Shown here in pieces: positions 38,489 through 50,900 of a stretch of DNA of 64,000 bases. The notes below the pieces were generated by a model. That model saw nothing but the letters and a program-made list of their open reading frames with translations, searched no databases and had not been told where the DNA came from. The stretch is from Ricinus communis (lineage: Eukaryota; Streptophyta; Magnoliopsida; Malpighiales; Euphorbiaceae). The stretch covers positions 13,640,001 through 13,704,000 of the forward strand of contig NC_063257.1 in the NCBI RefSeq assembly GCF_019578655.1, given 5' to 3'. Numbering within the stretch: the first letter of the stretch is position 1; each line of letters begins with the position of its first letter. Position numbers and translations under genes: made by a program.

Positions 38489-38504
38489 TAAAAAAGGGAA
38501 TGAC
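38489..38504 (+). other. Polypurine tract
   Basis: TAAAAAAGGGAATGAC lies directly before the 3' LTR start TGTTAGCC. The purine run primes plus-strand synthesis. Confidence 0.7.
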
Positions 38505-39533
38505 TGTTAGCCTAAGTGCCTTGTCATATGGCTTAACCACTTATCTTTTGATCTTAACAAACAAATTGATGTTTGAACAAATATTTTCTTGAGTTTGAAT
38601 AATGTAGCACAAGTCAAGTAGAACTTCCTCAAAATCGTGACTGCACCACGAAGGCGCACCGGCGAAAATTAACTTTTTGGTGGTAGCAACTTTAAGTCTA
38701 CAATTGCCCAAAATCACGACCGCACCATGTAGGGAGCGATCGAGAAAATTGAAGGTCTGAAGGCAAAAGTCTCTAGCCTTGAAAAGCTTGAAATCACAAC
38801 CGCACCTCAAGAGGGCGCGACGGTAAAAATTGAAGATTGAAGTAATAGTTAGAAACCGCCAACAGTCATATCAGAAAGCTGCCAATGCCATGCTGCCACG
38901 TCAGATAGCTGTTAGAGGCATTCTAAGAATTGCAATCGCGATTTACATCCTGACAAATGCATTTAATGCATTGTCGTAAAGCAAGATTATAGGTACTTTT
39001 AGAGATTTACTCATAACGGCTCTTTGAGATTTTTAGCCTATAAAAACCATGTTAAAAGACCATTTAAGGTTGATCAACAAACTCTATAAGTCCTAATTAT
39101 TGTGCTTTCAGTTCTTTCTTTCCTGCAATTAATATTTCTCTTTTTGGTTGTTGAAAGAGCTTGAATGCTCTTGTGAGGTTTGAGTGTAAGCCAAAACACT
39201 TGGGTTAAGGTTTAAGGGTTAGCCTAGAAAAAATCTTGTATGAATTGTATGTGAGCCTAAGAAACACAAACTGTAACGTTAAGTGTGAGCCTTAAAACAC
39301 TAAGTTAGGAGTGAGCTTGAAAAACTCCAAGTGTAAACATACTAGTATAGTGGATGCCCAATTGTGAATTAGGGGGTGGATGTAAGGTTTGTTAACACCC
39401 GAACCACTATAATTCCTTGTGTGCTATTCTTCTTACTCTCTACTTATTCTTCCTTAACCAAATTTTTTAAGTTACCATCATTAATTTTTCTATTCACCAA
39501 TTCAACCCCCCTCTTGGTTCATAAGGGCAAACA
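38505..39533 (+). repeat. 3' LTR of the Sirevirus-like element
   Basis: From TGTTAGCCTAAGTGCC to GGGCAAACA. It is collinear with the 5' LTR and carries the same CG-rich U3 blocks at 38630-38830 and a TATA box at 39039-39046. It is followed by AATAT, the target duplication. Confidence 0.92.
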
Positions 39534-39699
39534 AATATCTTAAAAGTAATTAAGTTTATCAAAAATATTAAAAATTCATATAATTTAGCTTTCAATTATT
39601 AAAATAAAATAGATATCATTTTTATTATTAATTTTGCTAAACTAGAATTATAATTTTGATAAGAAGTTTGAGGATCAAATTATATTTATTATCAATTTA

Positions 39700-39964
39700 A
39701 TTCTTTAGTTCCATTGACTTTTAAAATGTAAGGGGATTTTAGTGCAATAAATAAAATATTAGGAGAAATTTGTATATTACACCAAAAATCAAGCAGCAAA
39801 TAGTATAAAACCAAGATTAGTTAACTATTGTTTAATATAAATTTTGATTGAAGGGGTCTTTAGTATAAAATTACAAAATAGAATGATGAGAGAATATAGT
39901 TTTTAAATATTAAGGACTAAGTGTTGTAATATAGATAAACACAGGGGTATATAGTAATTATCCT
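39700..39964. repeat. Right inverted arm of the split DNA element
   Basis: The inverse partner of 27591-27835, ending ATATAGTAATTATCC at 39964. TAAATAAAT lies directly outside the left arm and two bases outside the right arm, so a target duplication is possible but not clean. Confidence 0.72.
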
Positions 39965-41225
39965 ATAAATAAATTGAAAATAAAAATAAAATAAAATCTA
40001 ACATAATATGAATTCAAATATAAACTCATAGATGTATTATATTGATTTCTAGCAACTTTAAGAGCAAAGACATCTCATCTAGCAGTCTAAAGTACACATT
40101 CTAGTCATATGCATGTAGACAAATATATATCCAAAAGGCAACCGCTTAGTATACATTCTATTAGGTAAAATAAGATCTAATGGAGCTTGAGGTGTGCGAA
40201 ATGGCAGTGTCCTTAAGGATTTACTTTAACAATCCCCTAGGACTCAGCAAGTAGTAGTAGAAAGAACTTCGTTAACTCAATAGAAAAGGAGAAGTAGAAG
40301 AAAGCATGAAACTATTATATTTATAAAACTTAGTAGAAAGTGTGTATTTATAGGAAAAATTACAATATTATAATACAATGTTCATAAAATAATTTAGGAG
40401 ATATTTTCTCCGCTAGTTGAATGTTAGAGCAGAAAAAGTAGGTTAGTGGCAAAAGAATAGGTGACTGAGTTGTTATAAAACACTAAGTAAAAAATAAACG
40501 TTTTAAAATAAGGTAAATATAAATAAATGAAAAACTATTAACTCTGATTAGATCCAAGTCCACTTCGTGTGCAGGGGGGAAAATCCATAATTTAACACTT
40601 GATTTGAACTTTTGGTCAAATTCTTGTATGCGCGAGCTCAATACACCACAAAACTCTTTATAAGCCCAAAGAAGAAGGTTTCACTTCAGGGATGTGGAAT
40701 AAATAACTTTTTGAAATACTATACATATATCCAACAATTCTAAAGGTTATATGCATATCAACACTATTTCAAAGACAATATATCCTGTTTAACATCCGAT
40801 ATTCAAGATGCGATCTTATAAATCACGTAAAATGAGCGTATACACATTTATCTACCTATAAAAAAATCATCTTATACATAGAAAAATAAAAAAATACCAT
40901 TATATGTTTCTTATTTCTATAGAAAACAATAAAATTTTATTCAGTTTGAAATAGATGATTTTCACAAAAGTATTTCAAGAAATCATAAATAAATAAAAAA
41001 ATAATATAATAAACTTATCCATTCACCTCTCATGCAGAATCTGAATTGACTATGATTTTAATTTGATTAGCTAACTTCTTCTCTGAGCAGTTAATTGAAT
41101 ACTTAGTTCTATAATTCATATATAGATAAAAATTAGAAATGATTCTCATTACATTTTTCTCCTTTATTTCTAAAACAAATTTCAATTCTAAATTTTTTTA
41201 AATAAAACTTAGACATCAACAATAA
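39965..41225. other. Intergenic DNA, no gene seen
   Basis: AT-rich DNA between the nested element and the next retrotransposon. I see no convincing coding frame, splice pattern or repeat. Confidence 0.45.
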
Positions 41226-42255
41226 TGTTTGCGCTTATGAGCCAAGAAAGGGGGTTGAATTCATGAATAGTAGGATGGCTGAAAAATAAGAATATGATTA
41301 TGAGAGTAGAAGAATAGAGAAAAAAGAACAACATATAATTTATAGTGGTTCGATATTAACTAACCCTACATCCACTTTCCAATCTTTAATTGGATATTCA
41401 CTATATGCTCAATTAATAAAAGGAGTTTTTCCAAACTCACTCCAAATTTGGTGTTTAGGGCTCACATTAAACCTTTTACACTTGTGTTTTTGTCGCTCAC
41501 ACATAACCCTTATAAGAGTTTTACCTAAGCTAACTCTCAAACCCAATTCCAAGTGTTTAGGCTAACACTTAAACCTCACAAGAGTATTCAAGCTCTTACA
41601 ACAACTAAACATAGTAGAAATTGACTACAAGGAGAAAGAAAATTAATACACAATAATTGTAGGTGTTGGGAGGTTTTGGATCAACCATTTAAGACCTTTT
41701 GAGGTTGTTTCTATAGCTTCCAAACCTCAAAGAGCCGTTACACATGAATTTCAAAAAACACTCAAAGTTTTGCTTTAAGATAGTGCATTAAATGCACTGT
41801 CAGAGTACAAATCGCGGTTGTGCTTCTTGCATCGCGATCGCGATTCTTGAAATATTTTCAACAACTAGTTAACATGGCACACATATATTGGCTGCTTCAA
41901 ATGTAACCATTAGCGATTTACAATGATTACAACCCTTCATGAATTTTACAGTCGCGCTCTTAAGAATAGCAGTCATGATTTCCAACTTTAGAGAGCCAAT
42001 GTTATCTGCCTTAAAACTCTTGCTTTTCGGAGTCGCATTTTTATGGGGTGCAGTCATGATTTTCATCCTGAAAATTTCAATAGCTTCTGTCTAAAACTAG
42101 ATCTTTGCGATTGTGATTTTCAGATTGCCTTGAATTTTGAACTAAGATCTTTGCTGCACAAACAACACTTAACACTTTATTAGTTTTGGATTCAATCTGA
42201 GTGTCAAGATCAAAACTAGAGACTTTAGCCTTATGATAAGTCATCTAGGCTAACA
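41226..42255 (-). repeat. 3' LTR of a second Sirevirus-like element
   Basis: Read in reverse from TGTTAGCCTAGATGAC at 42255 to AGCGCAAACA at 41226, 1,030 bases, collinear with the LTRs at 27914 and 38505 but clearly diverged, so a separate insertion. It is preceded on its own strand by an A/G-rich tract (AAAATCAAAAAGAAAGAGAT), the likely polypurine tract. CG-rich motifs lie at 41805-42060. The outer flank is AATAA, and no matching 5' end is in the window. Confidence 0.85.
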
Positions 42256-43745
42256 ATCTCTTTCTTTTTGATTTTGACAAATAAATTGAATTTAGGAGAT
42301 AAAAAGATATGATTAAGATAATTATAACAACCATTAGACTTATATTTTTCTCCCCTTTTGTCTTTTAAACTCTCCCGCTTTGTCTTCTAATTTGTGAGAG
42401 TTATTAGAGATTATATCACTCCTGCTTAATCCTTGCACTAACTCTAATTACCAAATTTTAATTTTCTCTCCCCATTATCTATTTTCTCTCCCCCTTTGTC
42501 AATATCGAAAAGAAATAAAGGAAGTAATGGATACAAGATACAGAGAAAGATATAATCATGAGATAATAAACAAAAACTTCATTAATTTAAGGAAATGCAA
42601 ATAATATAGGATAAAGAATCACAAGAGCCTAAAAGAGGAGAACAAAAATAAAAAAGACTTAAAACAAGAAGACAATGAAAAGAAACATGAGATGCATGTA
42701 TGAATGGTTCTAAATGTCATGAGAACCACTACTAGACTCGTTTTCATTCTCTTCTTCTTCTTCATCACTACTTTCATTCTCGGAAAGCCTCCAAGAATTG
42801 GAATGACAAGGAGGGAATATGCCTTTGAATCTCAATGAGATCCTGATGGACATGCTTAAGAAGTCTATATAAATTTTCAATCTCTTTGACTTGCTTGGTC
42901 ATGAAGATGATCATCTTGTCCCTTAGGGTGACTCTTCCTTGAGGAACACGGGTCTCTTGCTCTGCCCTTGCCTCCTCACTAGGAGTTTTCTCCACTTATT
43001 CTTCTTCTACCTCTTGTCCCTTAATGTTTAATCCTGCCATTTTGTTTATCGTTGGTTGCTCCATAGCGGAGACAGTACTTACACCCAAGATCACTTCAAG
43101 GAATCCTCCTCCACCATTTTGTTAACTTTGGATCTAAGAAAATATTTGGGGGTGATGTAGTTTGTACTTATGCTAGAGGCTGCTTCAAGAAGGCTAGATT
43201 AGAAGGGGTGAAAAGCTTGAAGTAATTTGTTATCATGGACGCATTTGAAGATATCAAAATGCATCCACGAAAGGATTTGGCTAGGTGAACAAAATGGTCA
43301 ATAAGAAAGTCAAAAGTTGCATGGGTCTATTGTTGACATGCAATAAAGGATGCAAAAATCTTTTTAGGTGATCTTCTCATTGTTATCACACCTACCATGA
43401 ATAATGAGTTTAATGAGTTTATGAAGGGTCCAATGGAGGAGGAATTTGATGTGTTTAGAATTGGGTTTTTGTTTGCTCTCTATTGAGATGGATTTTGAAA
43501 AGCTTACTAGACTTACCTCCAAGTCACCAAGAGTTGTAATGCCATGATCTTAAAAGTTGAAGATGTTCCCAAAATCGGCCCTTGTGAGAGATAGTTTTTG
43601 CCCGAACATATTGATGGTGATCCTGAAATATCCCAAATCTCCTCCATGCCTTTTGCAAACCTCCAAGATGTTGTGCCTTGGAACCAAGAAGGGGAGGGGA
43701 TTGAATTGGTGACTTCAAATCACGAAATTAGATGAAGCACAAGGT
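42256..43745 (-). pseudogene. Extra 3' ORF of the second Sirevirus-like element, truncated
   Basis: Reverse-strand frames MEKTPSEEARAEQETRVPQG (42995) and DKMIIFMTKQVKEIENLYRL match the tail of the ORF at 37830-37980. Upstream frames around 43720-43100 match its middle part, including a FLIDHF-like segment and AMEQPT. Many stops are present. Homology ends at about 43745 where gypsy sequence on the other strand begins, so only the 3' third of this element remains. Confidence 0.72.
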
Positions 43746-45237
43746 TAAGAGCCATACACAAAATTTAAATGAATAAATATAGAGAGTAAAGGTTAACTAT
43801 AAACGCAAAATCCTATATCGAGAGGCATGCCTCAAGGAATAATGAATAATAGAGGGAATCAAGGGTACTAGCCAAGACCCCCTGTTCAACCTCAACCATC
43901 TCAAATGATGGATATGGAAGTTGTGAGAGATGTGGTTCAAGAGCTTTATGGACCAGGTCTAAGGCAAGTGGGAAGACCATAATTTTACAAGCCCTATCCC
44001 ATTATAATTGACAAAGACAACCCATATCCCAGAGGTTACATGATTCCAGATTTTGTATTTTTTCAGGAGAAATTGGTTAGTCAACTCTTGAACATATAGC
44101 TAGGTTTATTAAACAGTATGGTGAACTAGCTAATTATGAGAATTTTGAAAATTTCAAGTTAAGGTTGTTTTCTAACCCCTTGATTGGTACTACATTTACA
44201 AGGTATGCTACCGTCCCTAGCAATTCTATCCTAACTTGGCAGGAAATGGAAAGGCAATTCCATACTCAATTCTTTAGAGCCAAACCTGAGGTATGCATTG
44301 CTGAATTATCCAAGATAACTCAAAGAGTGGGAGAAGCCACTAATCTCTTCATTGCTAGGTTTAAAAAAGATGAGAAATAGATGTAAGATCTTCTTGCCCG
44401 AGACATAATTTTTAAAGATGGCATAAAGAGGACTAGACATGAAGCTCAAGAAGACATTTCAAGCGATGGAGTTTTGAGACTTTTATGAACTTGCAACAAA
44501 AGTGGCAGAGTATGAGGAATTACTTAGAGAAAGAATCAAAATAAGAAGTCTACCATGGGGACATACTATCAAGAGATCAACTCCCCCGAAGTAGCAATAG
44601 CTGATTTCTTTAACATATGGATCTGTGTTTGCCCATCCCTAGTGAAAATGGTTCTTAAAACCTAAAAGAAGTCCTATGCCACAAATGCACAACCTCAACA
44701 CACATTTGATGTCTCTAAAACTAAGGAGATATTTGATTTCTTGTTAAATGAAAAATTCATCAAGCTTCCTTTAAGATCATAAATTTACTCTCAAAGAAGA
44801 AATCAAGGGAAAAGATTACTATAAGTATCATAATACCTTCAATCATTCAACTAACTGATGCTGGGCTTTTTAGAAATATGGTTCAAGACAAGATCAACAA
44901 AGGTGTTCTCAAGTTTCCAAAGAAAAAGGAGGCCACACTCATTGATGAAGATCCAATTCCACCAGTAGTACCAATCAATACAACAACTTTTAATCTGAGG
45001 CCTCTGTTGATTAAAAAGGCTGAACAAATAAATAAAAAGGGCATGGAAATCCAGCCAGGAAAAGTGTTCCATAAAGTGTGGGTCTCTGGGAAGTTGTTAA
45101 TGGTTAAAGAGCCCCAAACAGTGAAAAGGTTTGTTGCTTTACCTTTTTTCAAGGAACCTCAAAGGAGAATACCCTATTCTTCGCAAGGCTCGAGATTTAA
45201 TAGGGACAACCCAGGTTCATTATACCTCTTAGGGTGC
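43746..45237 (+). pseudogene. gag: Gypsy gag pseudogene
   Basis: A Retrotrans_gag domain is clear at 44159-44380: LRLFSNPLIGTTFTRYATV, WQEMERQFHTQFFRA, ISELSKIT-like and FIARFKKDEK, then a stop. Upstream 43830-44150 gives a Pro/Gln-rich N-terminal part (PSQMMDMEVVRDVVQELYG). Downstream, 44878-45237 is open with low similarity (GVLKFPKKKEATLIDEDPIP). The phrase order suggests a Tat/Ogre-type Ty3/gypsy Gag. Frame changes and stops are frequent. Confidence 0.75.
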
Positions 45238-46581
45238 TGATAGTATGCATTTTATGCATACTAATTATCATATTTTCTTAGTTATTATTGAGTATTTATG
45301 CTTAATTGGGGATCTTAATTGTGATTATTGATTTTCATGATAAACAAAATATTTTGATGCAACATGAAGCTGAAAGGATGATATTTGATGTGTTTTCATA
45401 GAGATTAATGCTTTTGAGAGTTTTGGATAAAAGGGAGAAAAGATGGCAGAAGATCTCTTCAGTTAGAGCATGCCCATAGTGTATTCTAGAAATCTGAATT
45501 TATGGAAAGAGGCTTGAAGTGACATTATTTGTCATGTGGCTTTTTAATTTATTTTTGGGAATGTTTATTTACTAAAAACCCCTCACTACTTAAGGTTATT
45601 TTAGGAATGAATGATTCATTCTTTAGACACATCAAATAATATTTCTTAGGAGGCAAGTTTTCCAATAAAAAAAAAAGAGATGAGGAGATAGGATAGTTTT
45701 GGAGGTTTTAGAGAGAAAGGGGCAGCAAACCAGTTTTCTTCTTCCTCTCATCCATTGTTTTAGCTTTCTTCTTTGCTTTATTTTCTCTATAACAATTATG
45801 TGTGGCTGAACTCTTTCTTTCCAACTCAAGGTTAATTAAGGTTTGAATTCATATGAGTTGTGAGATTTAATTGTTCTTCATTATTTTCTCAAATTTACTA
45901 ATATTCATGTATCTTCTATGTCTATTAGGAATTCTATTATTGTTGATTGTGTAAAAAGGCCTATTACTCAATTATCAAGATAGTCTATACCAAATTAGAA
46001 TATTAAATCCGTAATTGTTTAATTATTCTAATGATTAGTGGTAGAATAACATACCCATGTTATGTGGATACATGATCTAGTCTAAATGAATTCATCTTAT
46101 GTATTTGTTGGATAGGGTTGGGTTTCTCTAGATTGTATTGCTATTGGTAAATTAAATTTTGGAAACTTTTCTAGGGTTGTTTATTCAATAAGAGAATTAA
46201 TCAAATGGCTTTCATTGATTAACGAAAAATTAAGGAGAAATTAGGTTGTTAGAGCTTCTCAACAACTATAACCAATTTATTAATGGATTTGGAAATTATA
46301 TTTGCATCAATGATCAATTCAATGAATTAAAACTCAGATTATACCTTGGGTTGGAGTTTTTTCATATTAATTTATCTTCTCAAATTTTATTATTGCTTCT
46401 AATTGATTTTTAGTTTAATCTGTTTTGATTCCAAATTTAAAATCCCCCCTAATTTTGTTTGAATTTTATTAAGGAAATGAATCTTACCAATTTCTGTGGA
46501 TCAGAACCTACTTGTCACTATTTACAAGTTGTTTTTATTTGAAGAGTAGGAATATATTTTTGTTGGATTCGACACTCACCA
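45238..46581 (+). mobile_element. Solo LTR inside the gypsy element
   Basis: 1,344 bases from TGATAGTATGCATTTTATGC to GACACTCACCA, with TG...CA ends and an identical 5-bp target duplication, GGTGC, at 45233-45237 and 46582-46586. No coding frame is present. It begins with a small palindrome (TATGCATTTTATGCATA). No other copy is in the window, so the family cannot be named beyond LTR retrotransposon. Confidence 0.85.
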
Positions 46582-47900
46582 GGTGCAACCAAGCTATTAA
46601 TGGCACAGGTCACAACATAAGAAGTTCTTGAGCCATCATTAATAGGACTCAGAAATGGAGGATGCAAAGACAGAGGCCAGATGAAAGAAGCAAACAGGAA
46701 ATGGAAACTTTTGGTGAATAGAAAGTAGAAAAATCCAAATTTGGAAGAGAGGCTACTGAAGTTATAGATAATTCTGATGAGGATGATGATATGTTATCTT
46801 CTATTGGAAGTTCTGATGACAATATGTAAGAAGATCAAGTGGCATACACTTTTTTAGTAAGAGGAGTTCCTATTCCTTATGGATGTGCCGTTGCTTCTAT
46901 GACCTTGCCTCCCTCTTTTATATTTAAAAATGCAAATGATAAGGATCTAATTTAGATTCAATACCAGAAGAAGACTATTATAATGGCATCAATATTCAAG
47001 CCACACAGGCAAATAAACCAAAAAGGGTAATATTTGAGAAGCCTTTCGTTGAAATGACAAAGCACAGAAGTTTCGTATATGTGAAAGGCTCACCTCAACG
47101 GAAAACCTATTCCAAGGGTGCTTGTAGACGATGGCTTTATTGTAAACATACTACCACTTAAGATGGTAAATGCTTTAGGGATAATAAAGGAGGATTTAAT
47201 AGCAACTGAAATGTCAATTTAAGCTTTCATAGGTGAAATCACTAAAATACTTGGTATTTTGCGTGTAGAAATCACTATTAGAAGTAAGACTTTGCTTTCT
47301 ACTTGCTTTATTGTCAATTTTTTTGCTAGTTACAACACTCTACTAAGGAGAGATTGGATTCATGCCAATTGGTGTGTGCCATCTTCCCTCCATCAGTTTT
47401 TGCTTTTTTGGAAAGGTGCTGAGGTGAAAGTGGTATGAGCTGACATACAACCTTTCTTCACTTGTTCAGATGTGATAGAGGCAAGGTACTACAATGTTGA
47501 TTTTGGGGTAATCAAGTTCATAGGCAGAAAAAAGAATGGAGATCCCAAACATGTTTACATGTCTAAGGAGGAAACAGAGAATCAAATCAAAGCCCTCCTC
47601 AAACCTACAACCATTGTGCCATACAAGCTGATGTCCCAACCGATCATAAAGGAGATTGATGATTGAATACTCCAATGAGGATTTGGCAGCAGTTGCAGCC
47701 GTTATGTTCAAGATGTTTGTACAATAAACCCTTAACAAACTTAAGATGGAGCTGCAAGATGCAAATGAAATTGAGGTGATTTTTTAGGAAGAAATAGATA
47801 AGGATGTCGAAGATACATATTAAAGATTTAGCAATGACATCTTAGAAGTTTGAGGATATGAAACCAAAAGTCTATAATCCTTTGGAGGAGATTAAATTTG
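46582..47900 (+). pseudogene. Gypsy protease region pseudogene
   Basis: Around 47020-47450 shifted frames read VIFEKPFVEMTKHRSFVYV, then a VLVDDG-type aspartic protease site near 47120, MVNALGIIKEDLIA, FIGEITK and LLRRDWIHANWCVPSSLHQ. A clean stretch follows at 47472-47666 (IEARYYNVDFGVIKFIGRK). The order matches the protease-to-RT part of Tat/Ogre gypsy polyproteins. At least six breaks. Confidence 0.72.
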
Positions 47901-48843
47901 GCACTCTTAAAAAGCCAATAATGACCTACATTGACACCTTATTGTTAGAAGGTTTGAAAAAATAAATTGCAAAGATTTTGCAGGAATTCAAGGATTATTT
48001 TGCATAGAGTTATGAGGAAATGCCTAGGTTAGGCAGGAGCCTAGTAGAGCACCTATCTTCGGAGCCATTTCTTTTCTTGTCCCCTCGCCTCGACATAGCG
48101 CTTCGCTTCCAATTTTTTCTGAAGAAGCCATTTTCTTCTCCCTTCTTCATTGATATGAGGAAAAGAAACCATCTACCAGTTGGAAAGTTAGACATCAAGT
48201 AAGTGGCTTGATGATGATAATTAAGTTGACACACCGGAAGCCTTCCTATTAGGGGGGAGTTTAAACTAGATCAGCAACCAGCAAAAAGAATGTCCAAGGA
48301 GATTAAACTTAAAGGAATAAATTAAAAAACTACTAAAGGAAGGATATATCATTTCAAAGAGTTATTCCAATTGGCTTTCCAACATTGCGCATGTTATGAA
48401 AAAGAGTGGAAAGCTACAGGTACGTGTTGATTTTAGAGATTTAAATACAACTCCTGATGATATGTATGTAATGTCTATAGCAGACATGTTAATTGATGCT
48501 ACTACCACCTATGAAATATTATTATTTATGGATGGTTATTCTGTTATAATCATATTTTAATTGTTGTAGATGATATTTTTAAAACTACTTTTAGATGTTC
48601 AAGATCAATATGGATGGATTAAAAAATATAGGTGCTACTTATCAAAAGGCAATGGACGCCATTTTTCATGACATGCTAGGTCATCATATGGAGGTTTATA
48701 TTGATGACATTGTAGTAAAGTTTAAAAGAGCTACTGACTATACATGTAGAGAAGCTTTCAAAGAATGAAGGAACACAAACTAAAGTTAAATCCTTTAAAG
48801 TGTGCTTTTGGAGTCCAAGCAAGAAACTTTTTAGGTTTTCTAG
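47901..48843 (+). pseudogene. Gypsy reverse transcriptase pseudogene, truncated
   Basis: Frames in sequence: YEEMPRLGRSLVEH near 48010, PAKRMSKEIKLK near 48275, SGKLQVRVDFRDLN near 48410, then DMLIDATTTYEIL, MDGYS, GATYQKAMDAIFHDMLGHHM and the catalytic box VYIDDIVVK at about 48693-48719, then KLNPLKCAFGVQARNFLGF. About 200 bases of foreign sequence interrupt the start at 48053-48230. The polymerase ends at 48843 before the thumb and RNase H, where another LTR-like sequence begins. Confidence 0.85.
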
Positions 48844-50030
48844 TGTTAGAGCAGTGCCCTATAGACAAAGAGTTGTTAGATGATCTGTGTTAATTTATAC
48901 ATCATAACTAATGGCATAGAATTATATTGAAGGCATTATTCGACTCTTAATGGTACGAGTAATCATGGTATTATTAAGAAATAATCCAGGCCGTTAGAGA
49001 TGAAGACCATGGAATGTAAACATAAATGTAATATAAATTATAAAGTGAGTTTATAATGTTGAGATTCTCATTACATACATTCCTAAACCTTGTTCATAGT
49101 TGATGTTCGATCAAGAATTAGATATTGGTCGTTGGATATTGATCAGATGCTTGAGATTACCATAATATGTTATCACTTACTTGTGAAATAAGTAATCTGT
49201 CTCATAAGGTTGAGGAATAAAGATTCTGAGATATGTATATGGGTGCTTGTTATAAGAACAAGTTCATTGAACACGACCTTCCTGAGTTGTTTATATGGAA
49301 TTTACCCCAAGTGTCTATGGACAATACTCTTCTGATAATCATGTAAGACGTGATCCTTAGACTTGAGATTATAGTGTATTATCTTATATGAGAACTACTA
49401 TACTTTGATACTATTTTATGTTCTCCTATTCATGGAGCACTCAAGGGATAGCCATTGGGTATAGTAAGAGTCATATAAAGATAATAAGTTATCAATAAAA
49501 AATTAGCTGCCTAAGATAATATGTCATGGGACTTTATCCTAATGATTCTTGATATGCTTTAACATGGAAATCTTTAGCCAAGGTTGTTTGAATGAAGATA
49601 ATGAAAAGTGTTTCATAGATCTTATTCAAAATATTAGATGCAATTATCAAGAAAAAATATGATTAATTCAATTATAGAGTTGACACTTACATCCATGCTC
49701 TATAAATCAATTAGGATAAAAGTACAATGAAAGATTAAATTATATTATAAGATTGTTCACTGCAAAGGTTGACTAAAACACTTTAATTATTCTTACACAT
49801 TTGGATAGTCATTGATGCATAGCTAGATGTCAATCTTAATCTATAAATATGGATTAAATTAAATTTGATAACTAACATTGAATTAAAGGAGTTTAATTCA
49901 TAATTCATATTCATAGCCTTTAAGTGGGATTAAAATAAGCCTTTGAGCATTAAACTTAAGCTCATATATATTGGACTTAATTAAAAGTTTATTAGTTGAA
50001 AAAATTCCATGGTACACCATGTTTTTAAAG
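48844..50030 (+). mobile_element. LTR-like sequence replacing the end of the gypsy RT
   Basis: Starts TGTTAGAGCAGTGCCCTATAG exactly where RT homology ends. The body, with phrases such as 'ataagtaatctgtctcataagg' and 'caagtgtctatggacaatac', is like plant copia LTRs I recognise in general style. The 3' end could not be placed, and the flank TCTAG was not found again at a CA end. The limit given is where a different repeat begins. Confidence 0.45.
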
Positions 50031-50900
50031 TTTCTTTTTACGGTAAAAGAATGATTCTTTTACGGTTTTTTTTTTTTGAAAAGTTCTTTTTTTAATATTT
50101 TTTTTAAAATTTTATCAGAAAAAAATACTAAAAGTATACCTATAAGACACACATAGAATTTTCTTAAAAATTTATATTATTGTGACTTTAGTTTTTATTT
50201 TATATATTTTTATTTTTTAAAATTTTGTTGAAAAATAGATACTAAAAATATATCTAAAAGATACTGAAAGAAAAAGACACTCAAAGCATATCTATAAAAT
50301 ACCGAAAGAAAAAAATACTAAAAATATACCTATAAGATACCAAAAGGATATTATTTTTAATTTATACTATTGTGAATTTAATTTTTATTTTAGATTATTT
50401 TATTTTTTATAATTTTGTAAAAAAAAAATTAAAAATATACCTAAAAGATACCAGAAGTTATTTTTATTTTAACTTGTATTATTATAAATTTACCTTTTAA
50501 AGTTTCGTCTGAAAAAAGATATTAAAAACTATAAGATATTAATAGAATATGATATTAAAATATCTAACTATGGTTTCGAGCGACTAGTGATTAAAGGAAG
50601 ACATCAAAGAAGCAGTGCCTGGCGACGTCGAGCGATTAGCAGCAATGGTTTCGCGCAAGCGAGGAACAATTGGGCTATCGAGGACGATAGCAAATGGTGG
50701 CTTAGCATGGAACAACAGTGAGATAGTAAGCAATAGAGATGGCAAGTTGCACAGCATCAGCATGAGGTGGCAGCGACAAGGAAGTCCCGCCAGAGTGAGA
50801 GAGAGAAACTAAAGAGAAGAGAGAAACCGAAGAAAAGAGAAAAAAAGGAGAAAAAAATATGATTTTGTGAAATTTGTGATAAAGGAAACTTTTTTTTTTT
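50031..50900. repeat. Inserted repeat with minisatellite and GC-richer core
   Basis: Opens with a hairpin CGGTAAAAGAATGATTCTTT (50041). 50115-50545 then carries at least five copies of a 33-36 base unit (ACTAAAAATATACCTATAAG and variants), interleaved with three copies of an AT-rich block. A GC-richer core at 50578-50815 has a short open frame, followed by GA-rich DNA and a long T run at 50890-50906. Function unknown. It resembles a non-autonomous transposon. Confidence 0.45.

Larger units (their letters stand above)
27914..39533 (+). mobile_element. Sirevirus-like Ty1/copia element, complete but decayed
   Basis: An 11.6-kb element bounded by LTRs of 1,046 and 1,029 bases with identical 5-bp target duplications, AATAT at 27909-27913 and 39534-39538. 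Order inside: primer binding site, gag with zinc knuckle, protease, integrase, reverse transcriptase, RNase H, an extra ORF in the position of the Sirevirus env-like gene, polypurine tract, 3' LTR. The order integrase before reverse transcriptase defines Ty1/copia. The Met-tRNA site, 1-kb LTRs, long gag and extra 3' ORF point to the Sirevirus (SIRE/Maximus) lineage. A nested LTR-A of 2,276 bases accounts for the excess length. Every domain has stops or frameshifts, so it is not autonomous. Confidence 0.92.

Noticed and set aside
50615..50812. Short Arg-rich open frame.
   Set aside because: No family resemblance and no flanking gene signals. It lies in an inserted repeat.
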